A stretch of 64,000 nt of DNA from Streptomyces ardesiacus. GTDB lineage: Bacteria; Actinomycetota; Actinomycetes; Streptomycetales; Streptomycetaceae. Position 1 is the first letter of the stretch. Each line of letters starts with the position of its first letter. Location: assembly GCF_003112575.1 (NCBI RefSeq), contig NZ_BEWC01000005.1, positions 186,001 through 250,000 on the forward strand, read 5' to 3'. The notes beneath the pieces are model-generated. The model saw only the letters and a list, made by a program, of their open reading frames with translations. It ran no database searches and was not told where the DNA came from. Below are positions 33,514 to 42,796 of the stretch, piece after piece. Position numbers and translations under genes: made by a program.

Positions 33514-35670
33514 TCACCGGCGGGTGTAGACGAGGGACTCTCCCGTGTCGTCGTTGGTGCGCTGGAGGCTGCCGTCCGGCAGCAGGGTGACCGTGGAGGA
33601 CCCGCCCGGGGCACAGCTCGCGGGCGGCCCCGTCCTGACCTCGGACGGGCCGAGCCGCAGCGGGCCGCCGGCGCCCGGCTCGGCGGCGAGGGAGGCGTCG
33701 AAGACGCAGTGGTAGGTGCCGGTGGCCGTCGGTCCGTCCGCCACGAGGGTCATCACCGTGTCGCCGACCCCGCCCCGGGCGATGGTCAGGCTCCGGGGGT
33801 GCGTACCCGAGGCGTTGTCGATGGAGGCCGCCCACTCGCCCACGTACGCGGCCGGGACCGTGCCCTCGTCGGCCGCAGCGGTCGAACCGGCCGACGGGCC
33901 GGGTGAGCCCGAGCCGGGGTCCTCGGGTGCGCCGGTGGTCTGTCCGGGGGTGGGGTCGCCGCCCGCGCGGTGGTCGCCGTCGCCGCTCATCAGGGCGTAG
34001 ACCGCGCCGCCCGCGCCCAGCGCGACCACCAGGGCGACGACGATCAGCAGCACGGTGGAACGGGCGCTGCGCGGCGGTTCGTACGGGCCGTACGGCTGCG
34101 GCGGCCCCTGGGGCGGGGTCGGACCGAGACTCCCGCCGTACGGGTGCTGATACCCGGAGTACGCCGCGTCCGGCCCCGGGACGGACGCGTGGGCGTGGGC
34201 GGCCGACGGGGGCACCGGCGGGCTCTGGCCGGCGACCAGGGTGGGGAGGTGGTCCAGCGGGGCACCACCGCTCCCGGGCTCCCGCGGCGGCGGACCCCCC
34301 GGCACCGGACCGTCCCCGGGAACGGCACCCCCGTCCCCGGGGCCCGCGTCACGGGGGCCGACGCCATGGGCCACCCCACCACCGGTCCCGGCACTGCCGG
34401 GCACCGCACCGCCGGCACCCACGCCACCGGGCACTCCACCGCCGAACCCCGCACCACCGGGTGCCCCGCCACCCGGCACCGCACCACCGAACCCCGCACC
34501 ACCGGATGCCCCGCCACCCGGCACCGCACCACCGAACCCCGCACCACCGGATGCCCCGCCACCCGGCACCGCACCACCGAACCCCGCACCACCGGATGCC
34601 CCGCCACCCGGCACCGCACCACCGAACCCCGCACCACCGGATGCCACCCCGCCGGGCACTCCCGCACCCGGCACCGCACCCCCCGCCCCGGCGGCCCCCG
34701 GCAGCCCAGCGCCTCCCGGTGCCCCGGGGGCGTCGTCGGGCTCAGGAGCTTCGGGGTTCTCCGTGTCGAGGAGGCGGACCGCGTGGCGGCCGAGCTGGGC
34801 CACCAGGGCGCCGGGCAGCCACGGGTCGCGGGAGCGGCCGTGGGTGACCGTGTCCTGCGCGCCGGTGCGCTCCAGGAGTTCGGCGAGGCCCGGCCGCGCG
34901 GCGGGGTCCTTCCGCAGGCAGTCGCGGACCAGGTCGGCGATGCCCTCGGGCACGCCCTCCAGGTCGGGCTCCTCCTGCGCGATGCGGAACATCAGCGCGT
35001 GCACGCCGCTGGTCGCCGTACCGAAGGGCAGCTTGCCCGTGGCGGCGTAGGTGAGGACCGAGCCGAGGCAGAAGACGTCGCACGCGGGCGTGACGCGGTC
35101 GCCCCGCACCTGCTCGGGCGCCATGAAGCCCGGCGAGCCCACGAGCGCGCCGGTGCGGGTGACACCGCCGTCGGTCACCGTCTCCAGGGCGCGCGCGATG
35201 CCGAAGTCGATGACGCGGGGGCCGTCGATGGTGACCAGGACGTTGGAGGGCTTGAGGTCCCGGTGGACGATCCCGGCGGCGTGGATGTCCTGGAGGGCGT
35301 GGGCGAGACCGGCCGCCAGCGTGCGCACCGACCGCTCCGGCAGCGCGCCGTGGTCGTGCCCGACGACCTGCTGGAGGCTCGGCCCCGCGACGTACCCGGT
35401 CGCGACCCACGGCACCGCGGCCTCGGTGTCCGCGTCCAGTACGGGCGCCGTCCAGTACCCGCCGACCCGCCGGGCGGACTCGACCTCCTGCCGGAAGCGC
35501 TCGCGGAACTCCTCCAGCGCGGCCAGTTCCTCGCGCACCAGCTTCACGGCGACGGTGCGCCCGCGGTCCGAGCGGGCCAGGTAGACGTGGCCCATGCCGC
35601 CCGCCCCCAGCCGCCCCAGCAGCCGATAGGCCCCGATGCGCTGCGGGTCCCCGCCCCCGAGTTTCCGCAT
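33514..35670 (-). CDS. transmembrane Ser/Thr protein kinase with 15-residue repeats
   Basis: 718 residues from ATG 35670. Kinase domain 12-270: glycine loop GRLGAGGMGHVY, Lys43 (AVK), Glu62, HRDLKPSN (Asp138), DFG at 155-157. From about residue 325 a linker contains a Gly/Ala/Pro tandem repeat of 15 residues (GGAVPGGGASGGAGF), encoded by near-identical 45-bp DNA units, then Pro-rich PPQGPPQPYGPY. One membrane helix (STVLLIVVALVVALGAGGAV) leads to an outer domain of about 130 residues with VGEWAASIDN...SLTIARGGVGD. It is PknB-like in plan but without PASTA repeats. Ligand unknown. Confidence 0.92.
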   Translation of the reverse strand: MRKLGGGDPQRIGAYRLLGRLGAGGMGHVYLARSDRGRTVAVKLVREELAALEEFRERFRQEVESARRVGGYWTAPVLDADTEAAVPWVATGYVAGPSLQQVVGHDHGALPERSVRTLAAGLAHALQDIHAAGIVHRDLKPSNVLVTIDGPRVIDFGIARALETVTDGGVTRTGALVGSPGFMAPEQVRGDRVTPACDVFCLGSVLTYAATGKLPFGTATSGVHALMFRIAQEEPDLEGVPEGIADLVRDCLRKDPAARPGLAELLERTGAQDTVTHGRSRDPWLPGALVAQLGRHAVRLLDTENPEAPEPDDAPGAPGGAGLPGAAGAGGAVPGAGVPGGVASGGAGFGGAVPGGGASGGAGFGGAVPGGGASGGAGFGGAVPGGGASGGAGFGGAVPGGGAPGGAGFGGGVPGGVGAGGAVPGSAGTGGGVAHGVGPRDAGPGDGGAVPGDGPVPGGPPPREPGSGGAPLDHLPTLVAGQSPPVPPSAAHAHASVPGPDAAYSGYQHPYGGSLGPTPPQGPPQPYGPYEPPRSARSTVLLIVVALVVALGAGGAVYALMSGDGDHRAGGDPTPGQTTGAPEDPGSGSPGPSAGSTAAADEGTVPAAYVGEWAASIDNASGTHPRSLTIARGGVGDTVMTLVADGPTATGTYHCVFDASLAAEPGAGGPLRLGPSEVRTGPPASCAPGGSSTVTLLPDGSLQRTNDDTGESLVYTRR
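34442..34666. repeat. 45-bp tandem repeat inside the kinase gene
   Basis: Units begin at 34442, 34487, 34532, 34577 and 34622, exactly 45 bases apart and almost identical, so copy number is in frame and free to change. They encode the Gly/Ala-rich linker between kinase and membrane. Confidence 0.9.
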
Positions 35671-35862
35671 GCGGCGCCGCCTTCCCCCCGAACGTGAGCA
35701 ACAGGGCGAGGATAGTGCGGGGCCGGGCGCCCGCGGCGCGGGCTTCGTCCACGGTTCCGTAACGGAGCGCCCGCGGGCGTCGACAACCTGTCGTGGAAAG
35801 CTCCCGACCGCAGACAGGACGCCGATTCCGTTTCCGCATCGCGGACATCTACCCTCGGCCGC

Positions 35863-37218
35863 ATGACCCCTCAGCCCTCCCCCCAGACCGGCGCCGCCGT
35901 GAAGGCCGCGGACCGCGCGCACGTCTTCCACTCCTGGTCAGCGCAAGAGCTGATCGACCCGCTCGCCGTCGCCGGCGCCGAGGGGTCGTACTTCTGGGAC
36001 TACGACGGCAGGCGCTACCTCGACTTCTCCAGCGGGCTCGTCTACACGAACATCGGCTACCAGCACCCCAAGGTCGTCGCCGCGATCCAGGAGCAGGCGG
36101 CGAGGATGACGACGTTCGCCCCCGCGTTCGCCGTCGAGGCGCGCTCGGAGGCGGCCCGGCTGATCGCCGAGCGGACGCCCGGTGACCTGGACAAGATCTT
36201 CTTCACCAACGCCGGAGCCGACGCCGTCGAGCACGCCCTGCGCATGGCCCGGCTGCACACCGGACGCCCCAAGGTGCTCTCCGCGTACCGCTCGTACCAC
36301 GGCGGCACCCAGCAGGCGGTCAACCTCACCGGTGACCCGCGCCGCTGGGCCTCCGACAGCGGCACGGCCGGCGTCGTGCACTTCTGGGCGCCGTTCCTGT
36401 ACCGCTCGCGCTTCTACGCCGAGACGGAGGAGCAGGAGTGCGCCCGGGCGCTGGAGCACCTGGAGACGACGATCGCCTTCGAGGGTCCGGGGACGATCGC
36501 CGCGATCGTCCTGGAGACGATCCCGGGCACAGCGGGGATCATGACGCCGCCGGCCGGGTACCTCGCCGGGGTGCGCGAGCTCTGCGACAAGCACGGCATC
36601 GTGTTCGTGCTCGACGAGGTCATGGCCGGGTTCGGGCGGACGGGTACGTGGTTCGCGGCCGACCTGTACGACGTCGTGCCGGACCTGATGACCTTCGCCA
36701 AGGGCGTGAACTCGGGCTACGTGCCCCTCGGCGGCGTCGCGATCTCCGGCGAGATCGCCGCGACCTTCGCCGAGCGGCCCTACCCCGGCGGACTGACCTA
36801 CTCCGGACACCCGCTGGCCTGCGCCGCCGCCGTCGCCACGATCAACGTCATGGCGGAGGAGGGCGTCGTCGAGCACGCGGCGCGGCTCGGTGCCGAGGTC
36901 GTCGGACCGGCGCTGCGGGAGCTGGCCGAGCGCCACCCGAGCGTGGGCGAGGTGCGCGGCACCGGCATGTTCTGGGCGCTGGAGCTGGTGAAGGACCGGG
37001 AGACGCGCGAACCGCTGGTGCCGTACAACGCGACCGGGCAGGCGGCCACGCCGATGTCCGCGTTCGCCGCCTCCGCCAAGGCCCACGGGCTGTGGCCGTT
37101 CGTGAACATGAACCGCACCCACGTGGTCCCGCCGTGCAACATCACCGAGGCGGAGCTGAAGGAGGGCCTCGCCGCCCTGGACACGGCACTGTCCGTGGCG
37201 GACGAGTACACAGAGTAG
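35863..37218 (+). CDS. class III PLP-dependent aminotransferase
   Basis: 451 residues from ATG 35863. Fold-type I with Asp251 (VFVLDEVMAGFGRTG) for the pyridine nitrogen and Lys280 (TFAKGVNSGY) for PLP. The omega/aspartate aminotransferase family includes beta-alanine, GABA and taurine-pyruvate aminotransferases; the substrate cannot be told. Followed by a GntR regulator with an inverted repeat between, so it may be part of a catabolic unit controlled by it. A kinase gene diverges upstream. Confidence 0.9.
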   Translation: MTPQPSPQTGAAVKAADRAHVFHSWSAQELIDPLAVAGAEGSYFWDYDGRRYLDFSSGLVYTNIGYQHPKVVAAIQEQAARMTTFAPAFAVEARSEAARLIAERTPGDLDKIFFTNAGADAVEHALRMARLHTGRPKVLSAYRSYHGGTQQAVNLTGDPRRWASDSGTAGVVHFWAPFLYRSRFYAETEEQECARALEHLETTIAFEGPGTIAAIVLETIPGTAGIMTPPAGYLAGVRELCDKHGIVFVLDEVMAGFGRTGTWFAADLYDVVPDLMTFAKGVNSGYVPLGGVAISGEIAATFAERPYPGGLTYSGHPLACAAAVATINVMAEEGVVEHAARLGAEVVGPALRELAERHPSVGEVRGTGMFWALELVKDRETREPLVPYNATGQAATPMSAFAASAKAHGLWPFVNMNRTHVVPPCNITEAELKEGLAALDTALSVADEYTE

Positions 37219-37253
37219 GCGGAAGGGGCCGAGGGGTCCGAGCGCGTAGGGTT

Positions 37254-37290
37254 GCGTGCTCGTACGCGGTAGACATGTGTACGAGCACGC
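37254..37290. promoter_or_regulatory. 12-bp perfect inverted repeat before the GntR gene
   Basis: GCGTGCTCGTAC (37254-37265) and GTACGAGCACGC (37279-37290), 13-base spacer, between the aminotransferase stop and the GntR start. The inner GTAC matches the core of FadR/GntR operators; it could also be a terminator of the aminotransferase transcript. Confidence 0.55.
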
Positions 37291-37343
37291 CCCCGGACGA
37301 CGCCTTGCGCGACGCCCCGCACGCGACGAGGAGACGCCCGCCC

Positions 37344-38036
37344 ATGCCCGGCCCCCGCGGTACCGGTGCCGTCACGCGCAGCACCCTGCGGCAGCAGATC
37401 GCCGACGCGCTCCGCGACGAGGTGCTGGCGGGGCGCCTCCAGCCGGGGCAGGAGTTCACGGTCAAGGAGATCGCCGAGCAGTACGGGGTGTCGGCGACGC
37501 CCGTGCGCGAGGCCCTGGTCGACCTGTCGGCGCAGGGGCTCCTCGACGCCGACCACCACCGCGGCTTCCGCGTCCACGAGTACTCGGTCGACGACTTCCG
37601 CGGCATGATCGAGGCCCGCAGCCTGGTGACCGACGGGATGTTCCTCGCCCTCGCCGCCGACCTCCCGGACCCGGGCGATCCGCGCGTCGCCGTCGCCCTC
37701 GCCGGGGTGCGCAGGCGCGGCGAGGAGGCCCAGCGCGCCGCCGCGGCCGGGGACCTGACCGTCCTGATCGGCTACGACCTGCGCTACTGGCGCGAGCTGG
37801 CCGCCCTCTTCGGCAACCCCTACCTCTCCGACTTCCTGCACCGGCTGCGCGTGCAGAGCTGGGTGTGCACGGTGCAGCACCTGCGCCGGCTCGGCGAACT
37901 GCGCGGCGCGCTGTGGTCCGGGCACACCGAACTGGTCGACGCCCTCGCCCACCGCGACGTCCCCGGCGCACGCGCGCTCGTCGACGCGTACAACACCCAC
38001 TCGCTGCGCCTCGTCGAGGGGCTCACGGGCGGATGA
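37344..38036 (+). CDS. GntR family transcriptional regulator (FCD type)
   Basis: 230 residues from ATG 37344 (GAGGAG upstream). Winged helix at 13-75 (LRDEVLAGRLQPGQEFTVKE, SATPVREALVDLSAQGLLD) and an all-helical FCD-type effector domain after residue 80 (DDFRGMIEARSLVTDGMFL, HTELVDALAHRDVPGARALV). Most such proteins are repressors released by an organic acid. The adjacent upstream aminotransferase gene and the 12-bp inverted repeat at 37254-37290 are the obvious target. A clear hairpin ends the gene. Confidence 0.9.
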   Translation: MPGPRGTGAVTRSTLRQQIADALRDEVLAGRLQPGQEFTVKEIAEQYGVSATPVREALVDLSAQGLLDADHHRGFRVHEYSVDDFRGMIEARSLVTDGMFLALAADLPDPGDPRVAVALAGVRRRGEEAQRAAAAGDLTVLIGYDLRYWRELAALFGNPYLSDFLHRLRVQSWVCTVQHLRRLGELRGALWSGHTELVDALAHRDVPGARALVDAYNTHSLRLVEGLTGG

Positions 38037-38040
38037 CCAA

Positions 38041-38064
38041 GGCCGGACGTGTCGTGGTCCGGCC
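38041..38064 (+). terminator. hairpin after the GntR gene
   Basis: GGCCGGAC (38041-38048), 8-base loop, GTCCGGCC (38057-38064), starting five bases past the stop codon; no T-run, as usual in Streptomyces. Confidence 0.7.
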
Positions 38065-38152
38065 CCAGATGGGTAAGGGACCTGCACGCAACGCGCCCCG
38101 GCGCACACCGACTACGCTGCCCTGACCACCGTGCTGTGTGAGGAGCCCTCTT

Positions 38153-38803
38153 TTGGCCTGTGACCTGTGGCTGGTACCGCTCGTCGACGTCTTGTGCCAC
38201 ACGCCGGACAACCCGTTCGCCGAGGAACTCGCGCAGTACGACAAGGTGCTGGCCGAGGCCGGGCTGCCGCCGGTGCCGGTGTACCAGTACATGCCGGGCC
38301 TGTCCGGCGAGGTCGCCCCGGTGGCCGGTTTCGACTACGACGCGCTGCACTTCCTGCGCCGGGCGCACCTCCTCCAGCTGTGCGGTCTGCCGGTGACCCC
38401 GGTGGACGAACTCGGCGGTGACTACGAGCAGTTGCTGGAGATGTTCGAGTCGACGGCCCAGCAGTCCCACCTCGTGTGGCACTACGACCACGCGGGCGCC
38501 TACGTCCCGGTCGACTTCCCGCACCCGCTCGCCGACGACGAACTCCTCGCGGGCGGCGGCCCCCTGGGCTCCTCGCACAGCCTGCTGCGGGAGCTGGAGG
38601 CCGTCGCCCCGGCCCTCGGCATCGACCCGGCCAACCCCCCGGCCCCGCCGCAGCCGCCGCTCGCCCCGACGGAGCTGGAGGAACCGGCCGTGCCCGGGCC
38701 GTACGACACCAGCCCGTTCGCCCGGGAGCGCCACGTGTGGCTGGGCCTGCACGCGGCGGCGACCCGGAGCCTGGCGCAGGGGTCGATGATCGTCTTCAGC
38801 TGA
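38153..38803 (+). CDS. hypothetical protein
   Basis: 216 residues from TTG 38153, chosen for AGGAG eight bases upstream. It begins MACDLWLVPLVDVLCHTPDNPF and contains LSGEVAPVAGFDYDALHFLRRAHLL, EQLLEMFESTAQQSHLVWHYDHAG and a Pro-rich segment near 165-185. No domain is known to me and there is no membrane segment. The acidic, aromatic composition suggests a soluble protein. Stands alone after the GntR gene; function unknown. Confidence 0.78.
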   Translation: MACDLWLVPLVDVLCHTPDNPFAEELAQYDKVLAEAGLPPVPVYQYMPGLSGEVAPVAGFDYDALHFLRRAHLLQLCGLPVTPVDELGGDYEQLLEMFESTAQQSHLVWHYDHAGAYVPVDFPHPLADDELLAGGGPLGSSHSLLRELEAVAPALGIDPANPPAPPQPPLAPTELEEPAVPGPYDTSPFARERHVWLGLHAAATRSLAQGSMIVFS

Positions 38804-38841
38804 CGGGGGCGGGAGAATCCCGGGAGGCCGCCGCCCGCGCC

Positions 38842-39042
38842 TCACGACACCAGCGTGATGCCCGGCGGCCACAGCACCCCGGCGGCCAGCAGCAGCGCCG
38901 GTCCCAGGTGGACCGGGCACACCCGCAGCGGTGCCCGCAGATGCCGGGCGACCTCGAAGCGGACCGGGTCGCCGCAGTCGGCGGGTCCGTTCTCGCCGCC
39001 GTACGGGCCTCGGCAGCGGGCGGTGCTGTAGCGGTCGGTCAT
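38842..39042 (-). CDS. small hypothetical protein with paired cysteines
   Basis: 66 residues from ATG 39042. MTDRYSTARCRGPYGGENGPADCGDPVRFEVARHL, then VCPVHLGPALLLAAGVLW. Three cysteines (Cys10, Cys23, Cys42) plus a CPVH motif suggest a small zinc-bound fold. No strong ribosome binding site, so existence is likely but not certain. Confidence 0.55.
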   Translation of the reverse strand: MTDRYSTARCRGPYGGENGPADCGDPVRFEVARHLRAPLRVCPVHLGPALLLAAGVLWPPGITLVS

Positions 39043-39101
39043 GGCCCCGATCCGACACCACCGGGCCCGCGGACGCCCGGTGGAGGGGGCCGAACGCAGG
39101 G

Positions 39102-39593
39102 CTACAGGACGGTGTCGGCGTCCTCCAGGCCGATGCACTTGCGCTCCTGCGGGAGCCACTTCACGGCGGCGTCCAGGGTGGCGAGGATGCCGCCCACCTC
39201 CTCGCGCGGACCGGAGTAGGTGAACTCCACGGCCGGTGAGCGGCCGTAGGTGCGCAGAACGCTCACGCCGTCGCGCTTGAGCCGGGCCTCGTCCAGGACC
39301 CAGTCGACGCCGTCCGCGGTGACGCAGAGGTTGACGTTCGGCTGCAGTTCCTCGGCGCCGCAGCGGAAGACGGCCTTCTGGCCGCCCCAGGACGCCACCC
39401 CGTTGCCCAGGGCCCAGTCGCGCGAGGCGCCGGGTATGCCGTCGGGGAGGCGGGAGATCACCTGGTCGCACTTGGGGTCACCGGCGTGCGGGGCCGCGGA
39501 GACGCGGTGGCCGTCCACGTAGAAGGCACCGCCGGTCACGGCGACGGCGGCCACCGCCAGCCAGATCCACGTCCGGGTGGTGGGCTTCCGCAT
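39102..39593 (-). CDS. DUF3515 family secreted or membrane protein
   Basis: 163 residues from ATG 39593. A signal anchor at 7-25 (RTWIWLAVAAVAVTGGAFYV) precedes the DUF3515 core: KCDQVISRLPDGIPG, ASWGGQKAVFRCGAEE, VTADGVDWVLDE. Proteins of this family face the outside and are found in most actinobacteria without a known role. Same strand as purA (which ends upstream by 184 bases) but not clearly cotranscribed. Confidence 0.85.
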   Translation of the reverse strand: MRKPTTRTWIWLAVAAVAVTGGAFYVDGHRVSAAPHAGDPKCDQVISRLPDGIPGASRDWALGNGVASWGGQKAVFRCGAEELQPNVNLCVTADGVDWVLDEARLKRDGVSVLRTYGRSPAVEFTYSGPREEVGGILATLDAAVKWLPQERKCIGLEDADTVL

Positions 39594-39777
39594 GTCCGCT
39601 CGCTCCGTGCTGTCCGTGCTGTCCGTGCTCGACTTGTGCTGTCCGGTTCTGTCCGGGTGCCGGAAGGCCGTGCGGCGCTGCGGCTCCGGCCAGCGTAACC
39701 GCCGTCCCCGCGCCGACGGCCGGGGCCCCGTGCGGGGTCCCGGCCGTCGGTGTGCGTGCGCGGTGCGCGGGCGGCTC

Positions 39778-41061
39778 CTACAGGAACGAGTTGATCTCGA
39801 TCGTCTCGTCCCGGCCCGGGCCGACGCCGATCGCGGAGATCGGGGCGCCGGACATCTCCTCCAGCGCCTTGACGTACGCCTGGGCGTTCTTCGGCAGGTC
39901 GGAGAAGGACTTCGCCTTGGTGATGTCCTCGCTCCAGCCGGGCAGCGTCTCGTAGACCGGCTTCGCGTGGTGGAAGTCGGACTGCGAGTACGGCAGCTCC
40001 TCGACGCGCTTGCCGTCGATCTCGTAGGCCACGCAGACCGGGATCTGCTCCCAGCCGGTGAGGACGTCGAGCTTGGTGAGGAAGAAGTCGGTGAGGCCGT
40101 TGACGCGGGTGGCGTAGCGGGCGATCACCGCGTCGAACCAGCCGCAGCGCCGGTCGCGGCCGGTGGTGACGCCGCGCTCGCCGCCGATGCGGCGCAGGGC
40201 CTCGCCGTCCTCGTCGAACAGCTCGGTCGGGAAGGGGCCGGCGCCGACACGGGTCGTGTACGCCTTGAGGATGCCGATGACCCGGCTGATCTTCGTCGGG
40301 CCCACGCCGGCGCCGGTGCAGGCACCGCCCGCGGTCGGGTTCGACGAGGTGACGAAGGGGTAGGTGCCGTGGTCGATGTCGAGCAGCGTGCCCTGGCCGC
40401 CCTCGAAGAGGACCACCTTGTCGTCGTCGAGGGCCTGGTTGAGGACCAGGACGGTGTCGGCGACGTACGGGGCGAGCTTGTCCGCGTAGCCCAGCAGCTC
40501 CTCGACGACCTGGCCGGTGGCGATGGCGCGGCGGTTGTAGAGCTTGGTGAGCATCTGGTTCTTGACGTCGAGCGCCGCCTCGACCTTCTGGGTGAGGATC
40601 GACTCGTCGTAGAGGTCCTGGACCCGGATGCCCACGCGGTTGATCTTGTCGGCGTAGGTCGGGCCGATGCCGCGCCCGGTGGTGCCGATCTTGCGCTTGC
40701 CGAGGAAGCGTTCCGTCACCTTGTCGACGGTGACGTTGTACGGCGTGATGATGTGAGCGTTGCCGCTGATCAGGAGCTTGGACGTGTCGACGCCACGCTC
40801 GTTCAGCCCGCTCAGCTCGGAGAACAGGACCGACGGGTCGACGACGACACCGTTGCCGATGACCGGCGTGCAGCCGGGGGAGAGGATCCCGGAAGGGAGC
40901 AGGTGGAGGGCGTACTTCTGGTCGCCCACGACTACCGTGTGGCCGGCGTTGTTGCCGCCCTGGTAGCGCACCACGTAGTCGACGGAACCACCGAGCAGGT
41001 CCGTCGCCTTTCCCTTGCCTTCGTCACCCCACTGAGCACCGAGCAGCACAAGTGCGGGCAC
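39778..41061 (-). CDS. purA: adenylosuccinate synthase
   Basis: 427 residues from GTG 41061 (GGAAGGGG upstream). GTP-binding [11 protein letters not shown] at 8-18 with catalytic Asp13, [10 protein letters not shown] (His41), the IMP loop [13 protein letters not shown] and the C-terminal guanine motif [19 protein letters not shown]. It joins IMP and aspartate to adenylosuccinate with GTP, the first committed step to AMP. Length and motifs are normal. Divergent from the diacylglycerol-kinase-like gene. Confidence 0.97.
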   Translation of the reverse strand: MPALVLLGAQWGDEGKGKATDLLGGSVDYVVRYQGGNNAGHTVVVGDQKYALHLLPSGILSPGCTPVIGNGVVVDPSVLFSELSGLNERGVDTSKLLISGNAHIITPYNVTVDKVTERFLGKRKIGTTGRGIGPTYADKINRVGIRVQDLYDESILTQKVEAALDVKNQMLTKLYNRRAIATGQVVEELLGYADKLAPYVADTVLVLNQALDDDKVVLFEGGQGTLLDIDHGTYPFVTSSNPTAGGACTGAGVGPTKISRVIGILKAYTTRVGAGPFPTELFDEDGEALRRIGGERGVTTGRDRRCGWFDAVIARYATRVNGLTDFFLTKLDVLTGWEQIPVCVAYEIDGKRVEELPYSQSDFHHAKPVYETLPGWSEDITKAKSFSDLPKNAQAYVKALEEMSGAPISAIGVGPGRDETIEINSFL

Positions 41062-41185
41062 GCGCGTACACCCCTTCCGGGCGGGGCATGTCCATGGTCG
41101 AGGGCGTATGCGACGGGTTTCCGCCACGTACACCGCGACCGTCGTTGGCCGCCAACCGTCGGACCGGGTGCCCCGGAATAGACGA

Positions 41186-41213
41186 AGCCCCTGGCGCAAC
41201 AGCGCAAGGGGCT
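41186..41213. terminator. hairpin in the purA/DGK-like divergent region
   Basis: AGCCCCT-g-GCGC-AACA-GCGC-a-AGGGGCT with one internal mismatch. It lies just before the plus-strand gene at 41247 and 125-150 bases upstream of purA, so it is more likely a leader structure or an insulator than an end of a gene. Confidence 0.45.
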
Positions 41214-41246
41214 CTTGCACAAAGATGCTACCCGAGGAAGCGAGGC

Positions 41247-42143
41247 ATGGCCGAGGTGGCGACTTCCGCGAGCTCTTCCGCGAACCCTTCCGCGAGGTCC
41301 GACCAGCTCCTGGTGGTCGTCGATCCGGCCGCCCGGCGGCTGGACGGGGAATCCGTCCGGATCGCCAAGGACGTGCTCAGCGCGGGTGCGTCGCACACGA
41401 AGGTGTGTCTGCCGGACGGCCCGGAGGAGTTCGCGCGGGCGCTGCGGCGGCGCGGCTCGCGGCGTCCGGTGGTGGTCGGCGACGACGCCGCGCTGCTGCG
41501 GGCCGTGGCCCTGCTGCACCGGCAGCGGGAGCTGGCGACCTGCGCGCTGTCGGTGGTGCCGGTGGGCCCCGCGCTCGGCCTCGCCCGGTCCCTGGGGCTG
41601 CCGACGGGGGCGGTGGCGGCGGCGCGGGCCGTCCTCGACGGCGCGGAACGGCGCCTGGACCTGCTCGTCGACGACAGCGACGGGGTGGTGCTGGGGGCGG
41701 TGCGCATCCCACCGGTCCCGCTCCCCGCGCCGGCGCGGGAGGACGGGGACGTCGGCCCGGGGCCGCTGCGCCCCTGGCTGCGCGGCTGCCAGTCGCTCGT
41801 CCGGACGCTGGCGTCCTCGCGTCCGGCCCGCACCGCCGCGGCACCGGGCACCGCCGGTCCGGCCCGGCTGCGGGTGGAGGTCGACGGGGTGACGCTGGTG
41901 GACCTCGACCAGCCGGTGGAGGCGGTGACGGTGACGCCGGGCGGCGGAGGGGTCGCCGCGGTGGAGGTGCGCCCGCTGCCGGCGGGCGCGCAGGCGTCCG
42001 GGCTGACGGCGAGCGGACGGACGGTGACCGTGTCGGGGGCCCACTTCCGCTACCGGGCCGACGCGGTGGTGTGCGGTCCGGTGGGGACGCGGACGTGGGT
42101 GGCCCGCGAGGGGGCGTGGGGGCTGATGCTGCCGGCGGGGTAG
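41247..42143 (+). CDS. diacylglycerol kinase family protein
   Basis: 298 residues from ATG 41247 (GAGGAAGCGAGG upstream). The body resembles the lipid-kinase catalytic fold: [19 protein letters not shown], a [16 protein letters not shown] region in place of the usual GGDGT loop, and beta-strand-rich C-terminus ([17 protein letters not shown]). The canonical GGDGT is not intact (GDDAA), so it may be catalytically weak or act on another lipid. The last codons are duplicated in a tandem 27-bp repeat. Confidence 0.78.
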   Translation: MAEVATSASSSANPSARSDQLLVVVDPAARRLDGESVRIAKDVLSAGASHTKVCLPDGPEEFARALRRRGSRRPVVVGDDAALLRAVALLHRQRELATCALSVVPVGPALGLARSLGLPTGAVAAARAVLDGAERRLDLLVDDSDGVVLGAVRIPPVPLPAPAREDGDVGPGPLRPWLRGCQSLVRTLASSRPARTAAAPGTAGPARLRVEVDGVTLVDLDQPVEAVTVTPGGGGVAAVEVRPLPAGAQASGLTASGRTVTVSGAHFRYRADAVVCGPVGTRTWVAREGAWGLMLPAG

Positions 42144-42180
42144 GGCCCGTCGTTGCTGCCGGCGGGGTAGGGCCCGTCGT
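42127..42180. repeat. perfect 27-bp tandem duplication across a stop codon
   Basis: The 27 bases 42127-42153 are repeated exactly at 42154-42180; the unit includes the last codons and the TAG of the diacylglycerol-kinase-like gene. A recent local duplication. Confidence 0.9.
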
Positions 42181-42186
42181 CGGGGT

Positions 42187-42708
42187 TCACCCCCGCCCGA
42201 ACCGCTCCTGCCGGTGCTCGCGCCAGCGTTCCATCATCGCCGCGATCTCCCCGTCGACGAACTCGAAGAAGGCGAGCGTCTCGGCCATGCGCCGGCCCGC
42301 CGGGGTGTCCTCGCCGAGGCTGGCGACGCCCTCGCGCAGGGCGTCCTCCCAGCGCTTGAGGACGGCCTCGCGGCTGGTGAGCGCCTCGTACCACTGGTTG
42401 CTGTGCACCCGGTAGCGCTCCCGGCGCGAGCCGGGTTCGCGCTCGCGCGCGACCATGTGCTGCTGGGAGAGGTAGCGCACGGCGCCGGAGACGGCGGCCG
42501 GGCTGACCCGGAGGTTCTCGCCGAGTTCCGCCGAGGTCAGCGAGCCCGAGTCGGAGGCCAGCAGCGCGGCGAAGACCCGGGCCGGCATGCGCTGCATCCC
42601 GGCCTCGACGAGCTGGGCCGCGAAACCCTCGACGAACTTCGACACCGCCTCGGGGTCGCGTCCCGGCCCCGCCGCGTCCGCCGCCGCTCCCGCTGGTTCC
42701 TTCGTCAT
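42187..42708 (-). CDS. GbsR/MarR family transcriptional regulator
   Basis: 173 residues from ATG 42708. Winged helix at about 45-110 (MQRMPARVFAALLASDSGSLTSAEL, VSPAAVSGAVRYLSQQHMVARE), with a helical dimer tail (RMAETLAFFEFVDGEIAAMMERW). The layout is GbsR-like; many such genes regulate an adjacent ABC exporter. Here it diverges from an ABC ATPase/permease pair, with two short palindromes in the 88 bases between. Confidence 0.9.
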   Translation of the reverse strand: MTKEPAGAAADAAGPGRDPEAVSKFVEGFAAQLVEAGMQRMPARVFAALLASDSGSLTSAELGENLRVSPAAVSGAVRYLSQQHMVAREREPGSRRERYRVHSNQWYEALTSREAVLKRWEDALREGVASLGEDTPAGRRMAETLAFFEFVDGEIAAMMERWREHRQERFGRG

Positions 42709-42757
42709 CCGTCGATCATCCCTCACCCGGCGGCACTCATCATCCTGACGTTTCCTT

Positions 42758-42790
42758 AACTTCACAAGTTTCTGAAAGAAGCGTACTTTC
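42758..42790. promoter_or_regulatory. palindromes in the regulator/ABC exporter gap
   Basis: AACTT-CAC-AAGTT (42758-42770) and GAAAG-AAGCGTA-CTTTC (42774-42790). AT-rich for the region and just before the ABC ATG at 42797; probable operator for the divergent MarR-like protein. Confidence 0.5.
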
Positions 42791-42796
42791 CGAAAC

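Noticed and set aside
34442-34666. CRISPR-like array
   Set aside because: Units are contiguous 45-bp tandem copies without unique spacers and lie in frame inside a kinase gene.
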